A DNA stretch of 64,000 nt from Chitinophaga sp. CB10 (GCA_001870995.2 MLAV02000004.1:310001-374000); one strand, 5' to 3'; shown: positions 50,974 to 59,844, counted from the stretch's first letter. Notes: generated by a model not told the origin, from the sequence alone. Made by a program: numbers and translations.

Positions 50974-51595
50974 GTGTAAGGATTGCTTTAAACATTTTTT
51001 TAAGATGGGCGCTCACCCTGACTTTCAGATATTCGACGAATTCGTCATCGGGCATATTTGCAAATTCAGGGCTGGACCTGATATAAGATTTAGCAGGAAC
51101 TACCTGGTGAATGGTACCGAAAAGGCTGGACATCAGTAACACCACGTCCACATCCTTATAGAAGATACCTTCTTCCTGGGCGCGGGTTACAATAGGCTCC
51201 ATCAGTCCCATCATTTCCCTTTTCAGCTCCCAGATAAGGTCTTTCACCGGACTCTGTTCCCGGTTCATCTGTTCCCGGTTCATGATGCATTGAAAATTTT
51301 GTTCATTCAGCATCTTATTCACAAACCGGTCTATCAGCGAGTATATTTTTTCCAGCGGTCCCATGGTATCGTTGTTCACCAGTTCCTGTATGAATGCCTT
51401 GGAGGCTGTCATACGATACCGGAATACCGCTTCGAGTAATTTGTCTTTGGAGCCGAAATAATAGGAAATCATGGCGATGTTCACATCTGCTTCCTGGGCG
51501 ATATCCCTGACTGAAGTGCCATGAAAGCCCTTGTCGGCAAACAGACGCTCGGCGACTAATAATATACCGAGTTGTTTTTCACTGTATCCTTCCAT
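50963..51595 (-). CDS. TetR/AcrR-family regulator of the efflux operon
   Basis: 210 residues. The N-terminal TetR HTH reads LGILLVAERLFADKGFHGTS, then VRDIAQEADVNIAMISYYFGSKDKL (residues ~9-52). The C-terminal helical domain resembles TetR_C groups found with Bacteroidota efflux operons. It is the first gene of tetR-tolC-emrA-emrB and probably represses its own operon through the palindrome inside its promoter. The inducer is unknown. Confidence 0.93.
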   Translation of the reverse strand: MEGYSEKQLGILLVAERLFADKGFHGTSVRDIAQEADVNIAMISYYFGSKDKLLEAVFRYRMTASKAFIQELVNNDTMGPLEKIYSLIDRFVNKMLNEQNFQCIMNREQMNREQSPVKDLIWELKREMMGLMEPIVTRAQEEGIFYKDVDVVLLMSSLFGTIHQVVPAKSYIRSSPEFANMPDDEFVEYLKVRVSAHLKKMFKAILTHEF

Positions 51596-51620
51596 GTTTC
51601 ATTTTATTGTTTCGACGGCA

Positions 51621-51650
51621 CAAAGTTAAACAAACGTTTGATTTAAACAA
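51621..51650 (-). promoter_or_regulatory. Bacteroidota promoter of the tetR-tolC-emrAB operon
   Basis: TTG (51650-51648) is followed after exactly 19 nt by TAACTTTG (51628-51621), a perfect TAnnTTTG. This gives a leader of roughly 20 nt before the tetR ATG at 51595. Both elements and their spacing match the established consensus, making this the clearest promoter in the window. Confidence 0.75.
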
Positions 51651-51674
51651 GAACTTAATTAATCGTTTGTTTAA
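51626..51674. promoter_or_regulatory. TetR operator region: palindrome plus 11-bp inverted repeat
   Basis: CAAACGTTTG (51631-51640) is a perfect 10-bp palindrome located between the -33 and -7 elements. In addition TTAAACAAACG (51626-51636) and CGTTTGTTTAA (51664-51674) form a perfect 11-bp inverted repeat spanning the whole promoter. Binding here would block RNA polymerase, fitting autorepression by the TetR protein. Confidence 0.7.
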
Positions 51675-51814
51675 ATATTTTTTATACTAAATCATATATA
51701 ATTGATATTTAATTGTTTTAGATAAATAATAAAATTTGACTTCACTATTCCTTAACAGAAGGCGATATTGCCGGGGAATTATTTTAACTTAAGAGATATT
51801 TAATTTCTTAATCT

Positions 51815-52300
51815 ATGGAATCGACCCGCCAATACAACAAATTCACTTCGGGCACTATTGCGCTCACCGCCCTCCTGGCGGGCACGCTGGACCTGGCTAC
51901 TTCCTGCATCCTGTTTACCGTCCGGTCCGGGAAGTCGTTCGTGGAGGTATTGAAGTTCATTGCCAGCGCGATATTTGGCCCGGCGGCCTACAGCGGCAAT
52001 CCTGCCATCCCCTGGCTGGGCGTATTATTTCACTATGCCATTGCCTTTGTATTCACCACCTTCTTTTTCCTGGTCTATCCCGTTGTACGCAAAGGCATCC
52101 GCAACACCTTCCTGATAGCCGTCCTCTATGGCCTGTTTGTTTGGGTGGTGATGAACCTCATTGTGCTGCCCTTTACGCATGTAAGGCCGGTACCATTTAC
52201 CGCCTTCGGGGTAACGGTAGGGGCATTGGTGCTGATCGTCATGATTGGGTTACCGCTGGCGATGGTGGCCGAGCGGGTGAGCGCGCCGGAGAAAAAATAA
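51815..52300 (+). CDS. Small membrane protein, possibly YagU/DUF1440-like
   Basis: 161 residues with four hydrophobic helices (GTIALTALLAGTLDLATSCI, WLGVLFHYAIAFVFTTFFFL, FLIAVLYGLFVWVVMNLIVL, FGVTVGALVLIVMIGLPLAM). The pattern of a small four-helix protein with a Pro-rich short loop recalls YagU-like proteins, but I am not certain. It lies divergent from the efflux operon regulator across 219 bp and could share its promoter region. No function is proposed. Confidence 0.65.
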   Translation: MESTRQYNKFTSGTIALTALLAGTLDLATSCILFTVRSGKSFVEVLKFIASAIFGPAAYSGNPAIPWLGVLFHYAIAFVFTTFFFLVYPVVRKGIRNTFLIAVLYGLFVWVVMNLIVLPFTHVRPVPFTAFGVTVGALVLIVMIGLPLAMVAERVSAPEKK

Positions 52301-52607
52301 AATAAGGGCGGGCGCTGCAACAGTAAAAGCCCGCCCCTGCACATCTTGTATGAGGGCAAGATGTTGTACCTGTTTTTATCAACCGTATAAAATTGCTTGT
52401 ATTATCCTGTTCAAAGGAATGCAGTTTTGTGTCTATTGGTTTTGTTTATTTGGTAGCGCGCTGCTGCGTGGAGCGGCAGCCTTTACCGGGTCAAAAACAA
52501 TGCGGGGCTCGTTGCCTGCTACGAAAAAGAGCCACGCTGTTAATTATACTAACAGTCATGGCTCCGGAATGTTCAATATTATTTTTTATTATACGGCCGG
52601 TTCGTAT
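52301..52607. other. Gene-free region with two hairpins
   Basis: No real gene is seen here. GGGCGGGC (52306-52313) pairs with GCCCGCCC (52329-52336) just after the membrane protein gene but has no T-tract. A second hairpin nearer the HAD gene is listed separately as its terminator. Confidence 0.55.
52529..52564 (-). terminator. Likely terminator of the HAD phosphatase operon
   Basis: GAGCCA (52529-52534) and CTGTTA (52537-52542) pair with TAACAG (52550-52555) and TGGCTC (52559-52564), leaving a small internal bulge. On the minus strand the stem is followed by TTTTT. It lies about 45 bp after the HAD gene stop. Confidence 0.65.
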
Positions 52608-53228
52608 TTATACCGCCAGGCCATAGGTGGCCAGGGCCGCCTTCGTAGATTCGTAACCGGTATGGCAGATGCTGTTGATATCCAGCCCCCGCGCCACGTC
52701 CACGAACATGCTCCTGTCTTCAATATACACCACTTCCTGCGGCTTCACCTGGGCAATATCCAGCGCTATGCGGTAGATATCGGCGTCCGGTTTGCGGAAA
52801 TGTACAAAGCAGGAAGAGATATAAAAGTCCGCGATCTCCCCGATGCCGAAATGATGGATACGGTGGGCATTCAGCTCCCGGCCTTCATTGTTGACGATCG
52901 CTATTTTTACCTTGTGCCTGGCTTTGACCTCCCGGATCAGTTCCAGCATATCCGGGAACGGTTCCGTTTGGGCGAACATGAATGCCCGGAAGTCGTCCGG
53001 CGTAAAGGACCGCGGGGCGTAGAACACGACCCGGTGCAGGTATTCGTCCAGCGTGAGCTTTCCTTCTTCATATGTATCAAAAGTCAGGTGATGCCGCTCT
53101 TCGGTTTCCACTGCATCCAGTCCGAATTTTTCAATTGCCAGTTTACGCGCTTTTCTGTCCCACCCGTTGCTCAATAACACGCCTCCTATATCCAGGAAGA
53201 GGGTCGTAATTTTTTGTGAAGATGACAT
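52608..53228 (-). CDS. HAD-superfamily hydrolase
   Basis: 206 residues. The nucleophile motif is LFLDIGGVLLSNGW with Asp13; the second Asp is Gly, as in the YihX-like and dehalogenase-like subclass I enzymes. A helical cap follows, then motif II near KIAIVNNEGRE, the lysine region HFRKPDADIY, and acidic motif IV VVYIEDRSMFVDVA. It is probably a cytosolic phosphatase acting on a small phosphorylated metabolite; substrate unknown. It lies 14 bp after the DUF4251 gene and is probably in the same transcript. Confidence 0.88.
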   Translation of the reverse strand: MSSSQKITTLFLDIGGVLLSNGWDRKARKLAIEKFGLDAVETEERHHLTFDTYEEGKLTLDEYLHRVVFYAPRSFTPDDFRAFMFAQTEPFPDMLELIREVKARHKVKIAIVNNEGRELNAHRIHHFGIGEIADFYISSCFVHFRKPDADIYRIALDIAQVKPQEVVYIEDRSMFVDVARGLDINSICHTGYESTKAALATYGLAV

Positions 53229-53242
53229 GTTTCCTTTTTAAT

Positions 53243-53767
53243 CTATTTTTTGCTTTTTGCCCGTTTTTCCCGCAGCACGCCATTGTAGCTGATGGGCTGT
53301 TTGCTGTTGCTGGTGACCTGTAAGGTACCGTAACCGCTTTCGCCAACGGTGAGGTTGATGGTTGCCACATCCCGGTTATCCTTCGGGCGGATGGTGATAT
53401 CCCAGCCGCCTTTTTTGCGGGGAGTACTGGTGTAATCGAATGATTTACTCTTGAAATCCATGGAGTTTTTTGTCGGGTCGATCGGCGCCGTATAGGCGCG
53501 ACCGTAGTACGGCAGATAACTCACCAGCGAATCCGGGCTAACGGCCAGGAAAAATTCGCCCGTCAGCTGTACGACCCTGCCACCCATGGGTATGGCGGAC
53601 TGGGGTACAAATACATACTGCTTTGCATCTATCCATCCTTTTACTTCCGCTGCCTTAGCGGCTTCCTTTGCTGCCCTGGTTTCCTTTTGCTGGGCGGATA
53701 TGGTTGTTGTAAGGCCAGTGGTAATCAGGCCGGTAAACAACATTACCTGGAAAATCTTGCTTTTCAT
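53243..53767 (-). CDS. DUF4251 secreted protein
   Basis: 174 residues with a signal peptide (MKSKIFQVMLFTGLITTGLT through the SAQ site). A charged Lys/Ala-rich helix (KETRAAKEAAKAAEVKGWID) follows, then a beta-rich domain with YVFVPQSAIPMGGRVVQLTG, SDSLVSYLPYYGRAY-like strands, and a C-terminal Lys-rich tail. This order is characteristic of DUF4251, a Bacteroidota-specific periplasmic family with no known function. It is followed closely by the HAD gene. Confidence 0.85.
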   Translation of the reverse strand: MKSKIFQVMLFTGLITTGLTTTISAQQKETRAAKEAAKAAEVKGWIDAKQYVFVPQSAIPMGGRVVQLTGEFFLAVSPDSLVSYLPYYGRAYTAPIDPTKNSMDFKSKSFDYTSTPRKKGGWDITIRPKDNRDVATINLTVGESGYGTLQVTSNSKQPISYNGVLREKRAKSKK

Positions 53768-53936
53768 AATGCTGCTTTTTTATGGGGTACATCGTTGTGA
53801 TGCCTCTAATAAATTTCGTAAAAATTCACCTAAAAACTGAAATCCGGGATAAATACTAACAGTCTATAAACAAATTAACTAAATTGCACATGTATTTCAT
53901 CCGCAATCCCGTCAAAGTATCACGTTAAAACGGTTT

Positions 53937-54773
53937 ATGCAGCTAGTATCTCTCCAGGAGTTAAAACGCAAAATTAGAAACAGCCAGGATCCGGACGAGA
54001 TCATCACCTATATCAGCTATAACCTTGCCTATTACACGAAAGAAGAAAATTCAGCCTTACTCTGTGAGCTGCTTGAATACCAGGAGATATTTTTTGAAGC
54101 GGCAGAATTACTGATTACAAGCGGTGGCGCCGACATCCATTACAAAAAGGAAGGGATTATCCCTATTATCTTTTGTGCCGTGGGAGCCAACAAGCCCATG
54201 GCAGTGGAGTATGCGCTTGCCAAAGGCGCCAGCCTGCGGGTGGATAACCCGGATTACCTGTTCGCCATTGCCTACATCTTCCGGCAACACCGGCTGAGCG
54301 CTATATCGGACATGCTGCTGATCCTCATCCAACATAATATTCATTTCGACTTTGTATTGGCAGACAAAGAAACGCCGTTATTGTTGGCCGTGAAGCATAA
54401 TTCCTACCCGGATACGGTGCAGTTCCTCCTTTCAGAGGGCGTGAACAAATATGCCTATGACGAAGATGGATTCACGGCTATTCACTATGCACCGTTCGCG
54501 AAGTCCCCGCATCTCTATAAAAGTATGATCACCACTATCGATGATGTATTGGTCACCACGCAATATGCCACTTACATGGAACCTGTGGCCAATTGCATTA
54601 TTAAAGTAGAAGCGGATACCACATTTGAGGAGTTCATCTACCTGGCGCTGAATGCGTTCCTGCACAACCGGCACCGGATGTTTGAACAGATCTTTGAGAA
54701 GTATTATTACCGGCTCCACATGATTGCCGAACACATTGCCCTGATGTGGGAAAAAGCAAATACCGCCCGATAA
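53937..54773 (+). CDS. Ankyrin-repeat-like cytosolic protein
   Basis: 278 residues, no signal peptide. Degenerate ankyrin units are visible: EAAELLITSGGADIHYKKEG, MAVEYALAKGASLRVDNPDY, TPLLLAVKHNSYPDTVQFLL and EGVNKYAYDEDGFTAIHYAP. The last ~80 residues are helical and unlike ankyrin. Such proteins mediate protein-protein contacts; no partner is evident. It is a stand-alone gene, 82 bp before a small membrane protein gene on the same strand. Confidence 0.75.
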   Translation: MQLVSLQELKRKIRNSQDPDEIITYISYNLAYYTKEENSALLCELLEYQEIFFEAAELLITSGGADIHYKKEGIIPIIFCAVGANKPMAVEYALAKGASLRVDNPDYLFAIAYIFRQHRLSAISDMLLILIQHNIHFDFVLADKETPLLLAVKHNSYPDTVQFLLSEGVNKYAYDEDGFTAIHYAPFAKSPHLYKSMITTIDDVLVTTQYATYMEPVANCIIKVEADTTFEEFIYLALNAFLHNRHRMFEQIFEKYYYRLHMIAEHIALMWEKANTAR

Positions 54774-54855
54774 ATAAGGAATATTTGGAATATTGAAGGG
54801 AATTAGTAATTTGAGGTAATAACAACCAATATCCTAACCTTAAAAGAACCACGAG

Positions 54856-55161
54856 ATGTTAAGTACCCTTACTACACTGTGCCTGTTATCATTCCTGGCG
54901 CACGTTTTCCTCCTGTTTACTTCATTTGGCAAAGGCGGTATGAACAAGCCCAAATACCTGTGGTCCCATATTACGCTGTGGATCGCGGGCGGACTGGCCT
55001 GCCTGATCACCATCCTGTATGCAGGTAAGAATGTGTCGTCCGTAGTGGACGTTTTTGATACGCCGGCAAAATCGGCCCTGCTGATTGTACTGGCGTTCGT
55101 CCTGTCCCTTATTGCGCATACCATTGTCCGCAAAGTGGTGATGCCAAAGTATGCCAAATAA
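54856..55161 (+). CDS. Small three-helix membrane protein, function unknown
   Basis: 101 residues with three hydrophobic helices (TTLCLLSFLAHVFLLFTSF, YLWSHITLWIAGGLACLITILY, SALLIVLAFVLSLIAHTIV) and a basic C-terminus (RKVVMPKYAK). A GGMNKPKY loop links helices 1 and 2. I do not recognise the family. The ATG at 54856 is preceded by a purine-rich AAAAGAACCACGAG. It converges on dinB through a perfect hairpin. Confidence 0.7.
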   Translation: MLSTLTTLCLLSFLAHVFLLFTSFGKGGMNKPKYLWSHITLWIAGGLACLITILYAGKNVSSVVDVFDTPAKSALLIVLAFVLSLIAHTIVRKVVMPKYAK

Positions 55162-55169
55162 TTTTTCCG

Positions 55170-55197
55170 GGAGGTTATATCAGCCGGTATAACCTCC
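55170..55197. terminator. Shared hairpin between the small membrane gene and dinB
   Basis: GGAGGTTATA (55170-55179) and TATAACCTCC (55188-55197) form a perfect 10-bp stem with an 8-nt loop, directly between two convergent stop codons. T-tracts are weak on both sides, so termination strength is uncertain. Confidence 0.6.
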
Positions 55198-55199
55198 AC

Positions 55200-56318
55200 T
55201 TATTCATCGTCGAAATTAAACAGGGATAATTGCGGCGATGGTCCCTCCTTCCCCGTTCCCTGGTTTAGCTCCCCGAAATTAGACAGCGTTATACCCAGCA
55301 ACCGGATTGGCTGGCCCTGCGCCAACGTGCCTGCCAGCAACTGTTTGGCCGTTTCCAGGATGGTTTCATAATCGTTGATGGGATAGGGAAACGATTGGTT
55401 ACGGGTGATCTGCCGGAAGTCGTTGTACTTTACTTTGAGCGTGACGGTGCGGCCTTTGAGCTGATGGCGTTCCAACCTTCTGCATACCGCTTCCGCCAGT
55501 TTTTCCAGTTCGGCATGCATGTCTTCCACGCTGGTGAGGTCGTGCGGGAAGGTATCTTCCGCCCCGGCGGACTTGGTTTCCCGGTGGGGCTGCACTTCCC
55601 TGTTATCGATCCCTCTTACGATGCGATAATAAAAGGAGCCTACTTTTCCGAAATGCTGCAGGAGCTGTTGCTCTGTCATCTTCTTCAAATCCGCGCCGGT
55701 AAAGAGCCCCATGCGTTTCATTTTATCCGCCGTCACCTTTCCTACCCCGTGGAATTTTTCGACGGGCAGCTGTTCCATGAAGGCTTCAATGGCAGAAGGG
55801 CCTATAAAGGTGAGCCCATCGGGCTTTTGCAGGTCGGAGGCTACTTTAGCCACAAACTTATTGATTGATACGCCGGCGGATGCCGTCAGTTGCAGTTCTT
55901 CCTTGATGGATTGTTTTATCTGCGTGGCAATTTCGATGGCGGAGCCGATTCCCAGCTTATCGACCGTTACGTCCAGGTAGGCTTCATCGAGGGACAAGGG
56001 TTCGATCAGGTCCGTATATCGCGCGAAAATTTCGCGTATCCTGCGGCTTACTTCCTTGTACACATCAAAGCGGGGCCGCACGAAAATGAGGTGCGGACAG
56101 AGCTGCTGCGCACGCTTGCTGGGCATGGCGGAGCGCACGCCGAACTTCCTTGCTTCGTAGCTGGCGGTGGCTACTACGCCGCCGCGGCCTTCCGGGCTAC
56201 CACCCACGGCAATAGCCTTACCCCGGTAGAGCGGGTTATCGCGTTGCTCTACAGAGGCATAAAACGCATCCATATCGATGTGGATGATCTTGCGGCGAGT
56301 TGTTTGCGTGGTGTCCAT
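55200..56318 (-). CDS. dinB: DNA polymerase IV (Y-family)
   Basis: 372 residues from the ATG at 56318 (MDTTQTTRRKIIHIDMDAFY). Catalytic acidic motifs are IHIDMDAFYASVEQ near residue 13 and PLSLDEAYLDVT near residue 110. Helix-hairpin-helix and little-finger domains follow (HGVGKVTADKMKRMGLFTGA). The frame stays open upstream to 56417, but that extension would overlap the neighbouring gene and contains no family sequence. A perfect TATCTTTG -7 element lies 15 nt before 56318. The C-terminus (SPQLSLFNFDDE) contains a clamp-binding motif, QLSLF. It performs error-prone translesion synthesis. Confidence 0.95.
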   Translation of the reverse strand: MDTTQTTRRKIIHIDMDAFYASVEQRDNPLYRGKAIAVGGSPEGRGGVVATASYEARKFGVRSAMPSKRAQQLCPHLIFVRPRFDVYKEVSRRIREIFARYTDLIEPLSLDEAYLDVTVDKLGIGSAIEIATQIKQSIKEELQLTASAGVSINKFVAKVASDLQKPDGLTFIGPSAIEAFMEQLPVEKFHGVGKVTADKMKRMGLFTGADLKKMTEQQLLQHFGKVGSFYYRIVRGIDNREVQPHRETKSAGAEDTFPHDLTSVEDMHAELEKLAEAVCRRLERHQLKGRTVTLKVKYNDFRQITRNQSFPYPINDYETILETAKQLLAGTLAQGQPIRLLGITLSNFGELNQGTGKEGPSPQLSLFNFDDE

Positions 56319-56333
56319 GAATACAAGCAAGGA

Positions 56334-56341
56334 CAAAGATA
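56334..56341 (-). promoter_or_regulatory. -7 element of dinB
   Basis: TATCTTTG on the minus strand matches TAnnTTTG exactly and ends 15 nt before the dinB ATG at 56318. The -33 region would fall in the 3' end of the upstream gene; TTG triplets lie 16 and 23 nt away, so spacing is not ideal. It supports the shorter dinB start. Confidence 0.5.
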
Positions 56342-56356
56342 CGGCGGTTAGGGGAA

Positions 56357-59059
56357 TCAATCTACAAAACTGCCGTCGTTGCGCCGGGCTTTGCCGGCGT
56401 TGCGCCCGCCCGTCCACCGTTGCGGACTCCAGGAAAATTGCAGGAGAAAAAACCGGCTGTCCTGCGCGGTAGGAATATCCCGGTAGCCATTGAACAGGAG
56501 CTGGCGGGATACGGCGCGGTCCTGCCGCAGGAGGTCCATGACGAGGAAGCTGATCACGCCGTTCTTCCGAGGGAAAAGGCGCTTTTCCATATTGAGGCCC
56601 ACGATGAGGGGCGACCTGTTCAAAGCGGCGTCGCTGCTGCGTTCCAGCTTCTTGCTTACATCAAATCCTATGAGCCATTCGGGTGTCAGGTAGATGGTAC
56701 CGCAGAGATTAAAACGGCTGCGGGTACTGTTAAGCGCCGCGAAGTCGCTGCCATGGCTCCAGTCCACCCCTGCCGCGGCCTGGAGGTCCAGCCAGCGCCA
56801 GGGCGTCAGGGCGGCCGTAAGGGCATTGTTGTTCATCAGGCTGGTAGTGCTGTTCACTACCTGCTGACTTAGGTACATCATGCGGTTCCGGGAGAGCTGC
56901 CCGTCCAGCTTCAGGCTGAGCGAGCGGTAAGTAAAGCTTTTTGTGAGGTTGTAATACAACTGCATTTTCGTATCCCCGTTCACGTTAGTGAACCCGGTAG
57001 TCCGGCTCATCACGCTGCCATTTTGATGGAAGGTAATATCCGGCGTTACCTTGCCGGCGGTGAGCGCATACATGGCAGTCACACTGAAAAACAAATCCGC
57101 CCGCAGGAGGAAGCGCGCCAGCCTCGCCTGGAATTGATGAACTGCCGCGGGGGTCAAATAAGGATTACCCTTTATGGTATTCAGGGGATTGCTTACATCC
57201 GGAATGGGCAGCACTTCTTCCATGCCCGGCAATATGGCATTACCGTTGTAGCGAAAGGAAAACTGCGTGCGCATGCCGTTGGAATACTCGTATAGCAGTT
57301 CAGGGAATAGCTTTGCCCTGTGCCTGGCCTGTAAGTTCTTCATCCATGTTTGCTGCAGGCGCAGACCGGCGGTGAGGATGCTTTTACCGCCGATGCGCTG
57401 CTTGAGGGCTGCTACTATGGGGTTGTCGATAGTGGTATAAGTAAAGCCCGCGCTGAGGGAATCAACCCGCTGGGGGGCGCTTAGCTTGTTGTAAAATTGC
57501 TGCTGGTAATCCACCTGCCGGAACTGCCAGTCGCCCTTCAGTTGTAGCGTGGTGCGATCGTTGAATGGGTGGGTAAAGGTTAGTGCAGCCTGGTAGCCCA
57601 GCGGGCGACTATTCACCTCCGACAGCACATGGTAGCTACTGTCCGGCGAGGTGATGGCGCCTTCATCATTTTTTTCCCTGCAGTCCTTTGCATTTAACAG
57701 GCACAGGCCGGCGGTGAGCGTGGTTTTGGAGTGGTTGAACCGCTGGATGTAGAGCAGGTCCAAATCCAGCTCAGGGCGGGATGCGGATTGGGTACCGTGT
57801 TGTAAACTGCCCTGCTGCAACAACCCGGCCTGCACGGCATTGCTGTTCCGCTCCTGTTCATCGCTGCTGTATTTGAAGCCGATGGTGGTATTTAACTGTG
57901 CGTTAGCGGAGAGCTTTGCATTGAATATCCCTTTGCCATCATGCTGGGTTTGGCGCTGGGTGGCCGATTGATGCGTGGTGGTCGTCAGTGTACCTGCGGG
58001 AAAATATTCCTGTTGCACCACGTCCTTCAGTTCCAAATTATCCTTGTGTTGCAGGTTATAATATAGTTCGTAGGTAAGGAACTGCCTGAACTGGTTTTTG
58101 TAGGTAAAAATGCCGTATGCGTTTTGGCGACGGCCGCCGGAGATGCCGGCAGCAGGGCCGGCGGTAAACTGCATGGCATTGGTTTTACTGATCGTGCCCA
58201 CGGGCGGGCCGGCGATGATACCTGCCGGCATCTTTTCCGCTCCTCCCTGTACTTCCAGCTGATGGACGCCATCAATATGTTTAATATAGCCGTGACCGTT
58301 ATAACGCGCGTCCAGGTTTGCTTCCGCCGTCACGTCGTAGAGGTTGGCGACTGATTTATCTTTTTTGGATACGATGTTGATGGATTTGGTGGAAGCGCCG
58401 GTTTTAATGCCGGCAGCATTTGCCTGGTCCCCGTAATCATCAATGATTTGAATGCGCTCGACAATATTGGCCGGCAGCTCTTTGAGCAGCTGCTTTACAT
58501 CTCCGCCGAAATAGCGGATCCCGTTGAACATGGCTTTCTTCAACAGCTGGCCCATGAAGAGGACGTTGCCATCTTTATCCACGCTGACGCCTTCCAGTTT
58601 TTTCACCAGCTCTTCCAGCCGTGCATAGTCCCGCACGATATAATCATCCGCCCAGAACTGCACCGTATCGCCCAGCATTTGCGGCCCTGTTTTGCCTTTG
58701 ATGGTAACGCCGGAAAGCGCCTGCATGGCCGTATGCAGGAGAACAGGCGCCAGCGTGAGGCGGGGTTTGGTATCGTTCATCAAATAGCGTTGCAGGAAGG
58801 GCTGGTAGCCCATGTGGCGGACGACGATGGTGAATTCAGCCGACTTCACCGCTTCAAACACGAAAATACCGTCCCCGTTGGTGACGGCGCTCAGTGTATC
58901 CGCAGGCGTTATCAGCAGCACGGAGGCTTGTGGTATGTCCACTGCGCCGCTGGAATCGCGCACCACCCCACTCACCTGCCGCTGCGGAAGCGGCGGCGGT
59001 TGTTGCGCCAGGGTTTGCCCGGCAAGTATGAGTAGCAGGAGCAGGTGCAATAATCGCAT
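56357..59059 (-). CDS. TonB-receptor-like outer-membrane beta-barrel protein
   Basis: 900 residues from the ATG at 59059, which places the signal peptide MRLLHLLLLLILAGQTLA at the N-terminus. A carboxypeptidase-like domain (VSGVVRDSSGAVDIPQASVL) is followed by a plug-like region (LKKLEGVSVDKDGNVLFMGQ, then DVKQLLKELPANIVERIQII) and a long barrel with many alternating Tyr/Phe strands, ending near FFLLQFSWSPQRW. This order matches the OMP_b-brl_3/TonB-receptor-like family of Bacteroidota, not SusC. It starts 5 bp after the CBM9-like gene and is the last gene of a four-gene operon. Ligand unknown; the role may be import, export or sensing. Confidence 0.87.
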   Translation of the reverse strand: MRLLHLLLLLILAGQTLAQQPPPLPQRQVSGVVRDSSGAVDIPQASVLLITPADTLSAVTNGDGIFVFEAVKSAEFTIVVRHMGYQPFLQRYLMNDTKPRLTLAPVLLHTAMQALSGVTIKGKTGPQMLGDTVQFWADDYIVRDYARLEELVKKLEGVSVDKDGNVLFMGQLLKKAMFNGIRYFGGDVKQLLKELPANIVERIQIIDDYGDQANAAGIKTGASTKSINIVSKKDKSVANLYDVTAEANLDARYNGHGYIKHIDGVHQLEVQGGAEKMPAGIIAGPPVGTISKTNAMQFTAGPAAGISGGRRQNAYGIFTYKNQFRQFLTYELYYNLQHKDNLELKDVVQQEYFPAGTLTTTTHQSATQRQTQHDGKGIFNAKLSANAQLNTTIGFKYSSDEQERNSNAVQAGLLQQGSLQHGTQSASRPELDLDLLYIQRFNHSKTTLTAGLCLLNAKDCREKNDEGAITSPDSSYHVLSEVNSRPLGYQAALTFTHPFNDRTTLQLKGDWQFRQVDYQQQFYNKLSAPQRVDSLSAGFTYTTIDNPIVAALKQRIGGKSILTAGLRLQQTWMKNLQARHRAKLFPELLYEYSNGMRTQFSFRYNGNAILPGMEEVLPIPDVSNPLNTIKGNPYLTPAAVHQFQARLARFLLRADLFFSVTAMYALTAGKVTPDITFHQNGSVMSRTTGFTNVNGDTKMQLYYNLTKSFTYRSLSLKLDGQLSRNRMMYLSQQVVNSTTSLMNNNALTAALTPWRWLDLQAAAGVDWSHGSDFAALNSTRSRFNLCGTIYLTPEWLIGFDVSKKLERSSDAALNRSPLIVGLNMEKRLFPRKNGVISFLVMDLLRQDRAVSRQLLFNGYRDIPTAQDSRFFLLQFSWSPQRWTGGRNAGKARRNDGSFVD

Positions 59060-59064
59060 GCGGC

Positions 59065-59775
59065 TCAGGGTTGGTTTGCAAAATGGTAGGTAGCCCAAAA
59101 CTCCGTGACGGTATCTGTCTCCGCCAACCTCAGTAGCTCCGCGGGGCTCAGGGCTTTGCCATCCTTGTTTTTCAACTGGATACCCGTCATCAGGAACATG
59201 GATGGCTGGCCGCGGCGGCCTGTACCCATCAGGCAGATATTGTAATCAAAAGCATTGCCGTTGAGGGCCAGGAGCTTGCGGGGAATGCGGATTTCGCTGG
59301 TGAATACGTTGCTGGCCGCATCCAGCTTCCAGGCTGCTTTGATGCCGTACTGGTTGTAGATGGAAATAAGGGAGTCCTTAATGGCGGGGATATTCCTGAC
59401 TGCTATTTCATCCCATTTTTCCGGGAGCTTTTTGTGGATGCCTTCCGTTGTTACGGGGAAATGCAGCATGGGTAATTGTTCCGTCTTGCGATCGCCGTTG
59501 GCGCTAACGTAAAATTGGATGGAGGCAGGCGTGTAAATTTTGGCGAGGTTGTCTGTCTTTTTAATGGCCAGGTAAATATAGTCGTTATCGTTAGCGATGG
59601 CGTACCAGATTTTGTTGGTGGCGTTATAGGCTGCGAGCGCAGCGCCCCAGTCGGCCAGGTTGCCGTCGATTTTTTTGCCGGAGGCCCAGATAGGATTTTG
59701 TTGGATGTCCGGCGGCTGTTGGGCCTGCAGAGAGAGGGCTGCCAATAGTATGACTACCGAAAATACGTATTTCAT
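59065..59775 (-). CDS. Secreted protein with CBM9/DOMON-like fold
   Basis: 236 residues with a signal peptide (MKYVFSVVILLAALSLQAQ). The segments KKIDGNLADWGAALAAYNAT, IWYAIANDNDYIYLAIKKTD and FTSEIRIPRKLLALNGNAFDYNI follow the pattern of CBM9-like/DOMON sugar- or heme-binding domains, starting with the typical 'DG-DW' motif. No catalytic residues are seen. It is the third gene of the four-gene operon, between the CBM14-like gene (69 bp upstream) and the barrel gene (5 bp downstream). A surface or periplasmic binding role is inferred. Confidence 0.72.
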   Translation of the reverse strand: MKYVFSVVILLAALSLQAQQPPDIQQNPIWASGKKIDGNLADWGAALAAYNATNKIWYAIANDNDYIYLAIKKTDNLAKIYTPASIQFYVSANGDRKTEQLPMLHFPVTTEGIHKKLPEKWDEIAVRNIPAIKDSLISIYNQYGIKAAWKLDAASNVFTSEIRIPRKLLALNGNAFDYNICLMGTGRRGQPSMFLMTGIQLKNKDGKALSPAELLRLAETDTVTEFWATYHFANQP

Positions 59776-59844
59776 GTGGCGGTTTTTGAAAAAAGCATAC
59801 CTGCTGCCGGCTTTGCAGCCAACAACAGGTACGGCTATACGAAA

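Noticed and set aside
52350..53177. 275-residue plus-strand frame
   Set aside because: Mostly antisense to the HAD hydrolase, whose motifs and terminator are clear.
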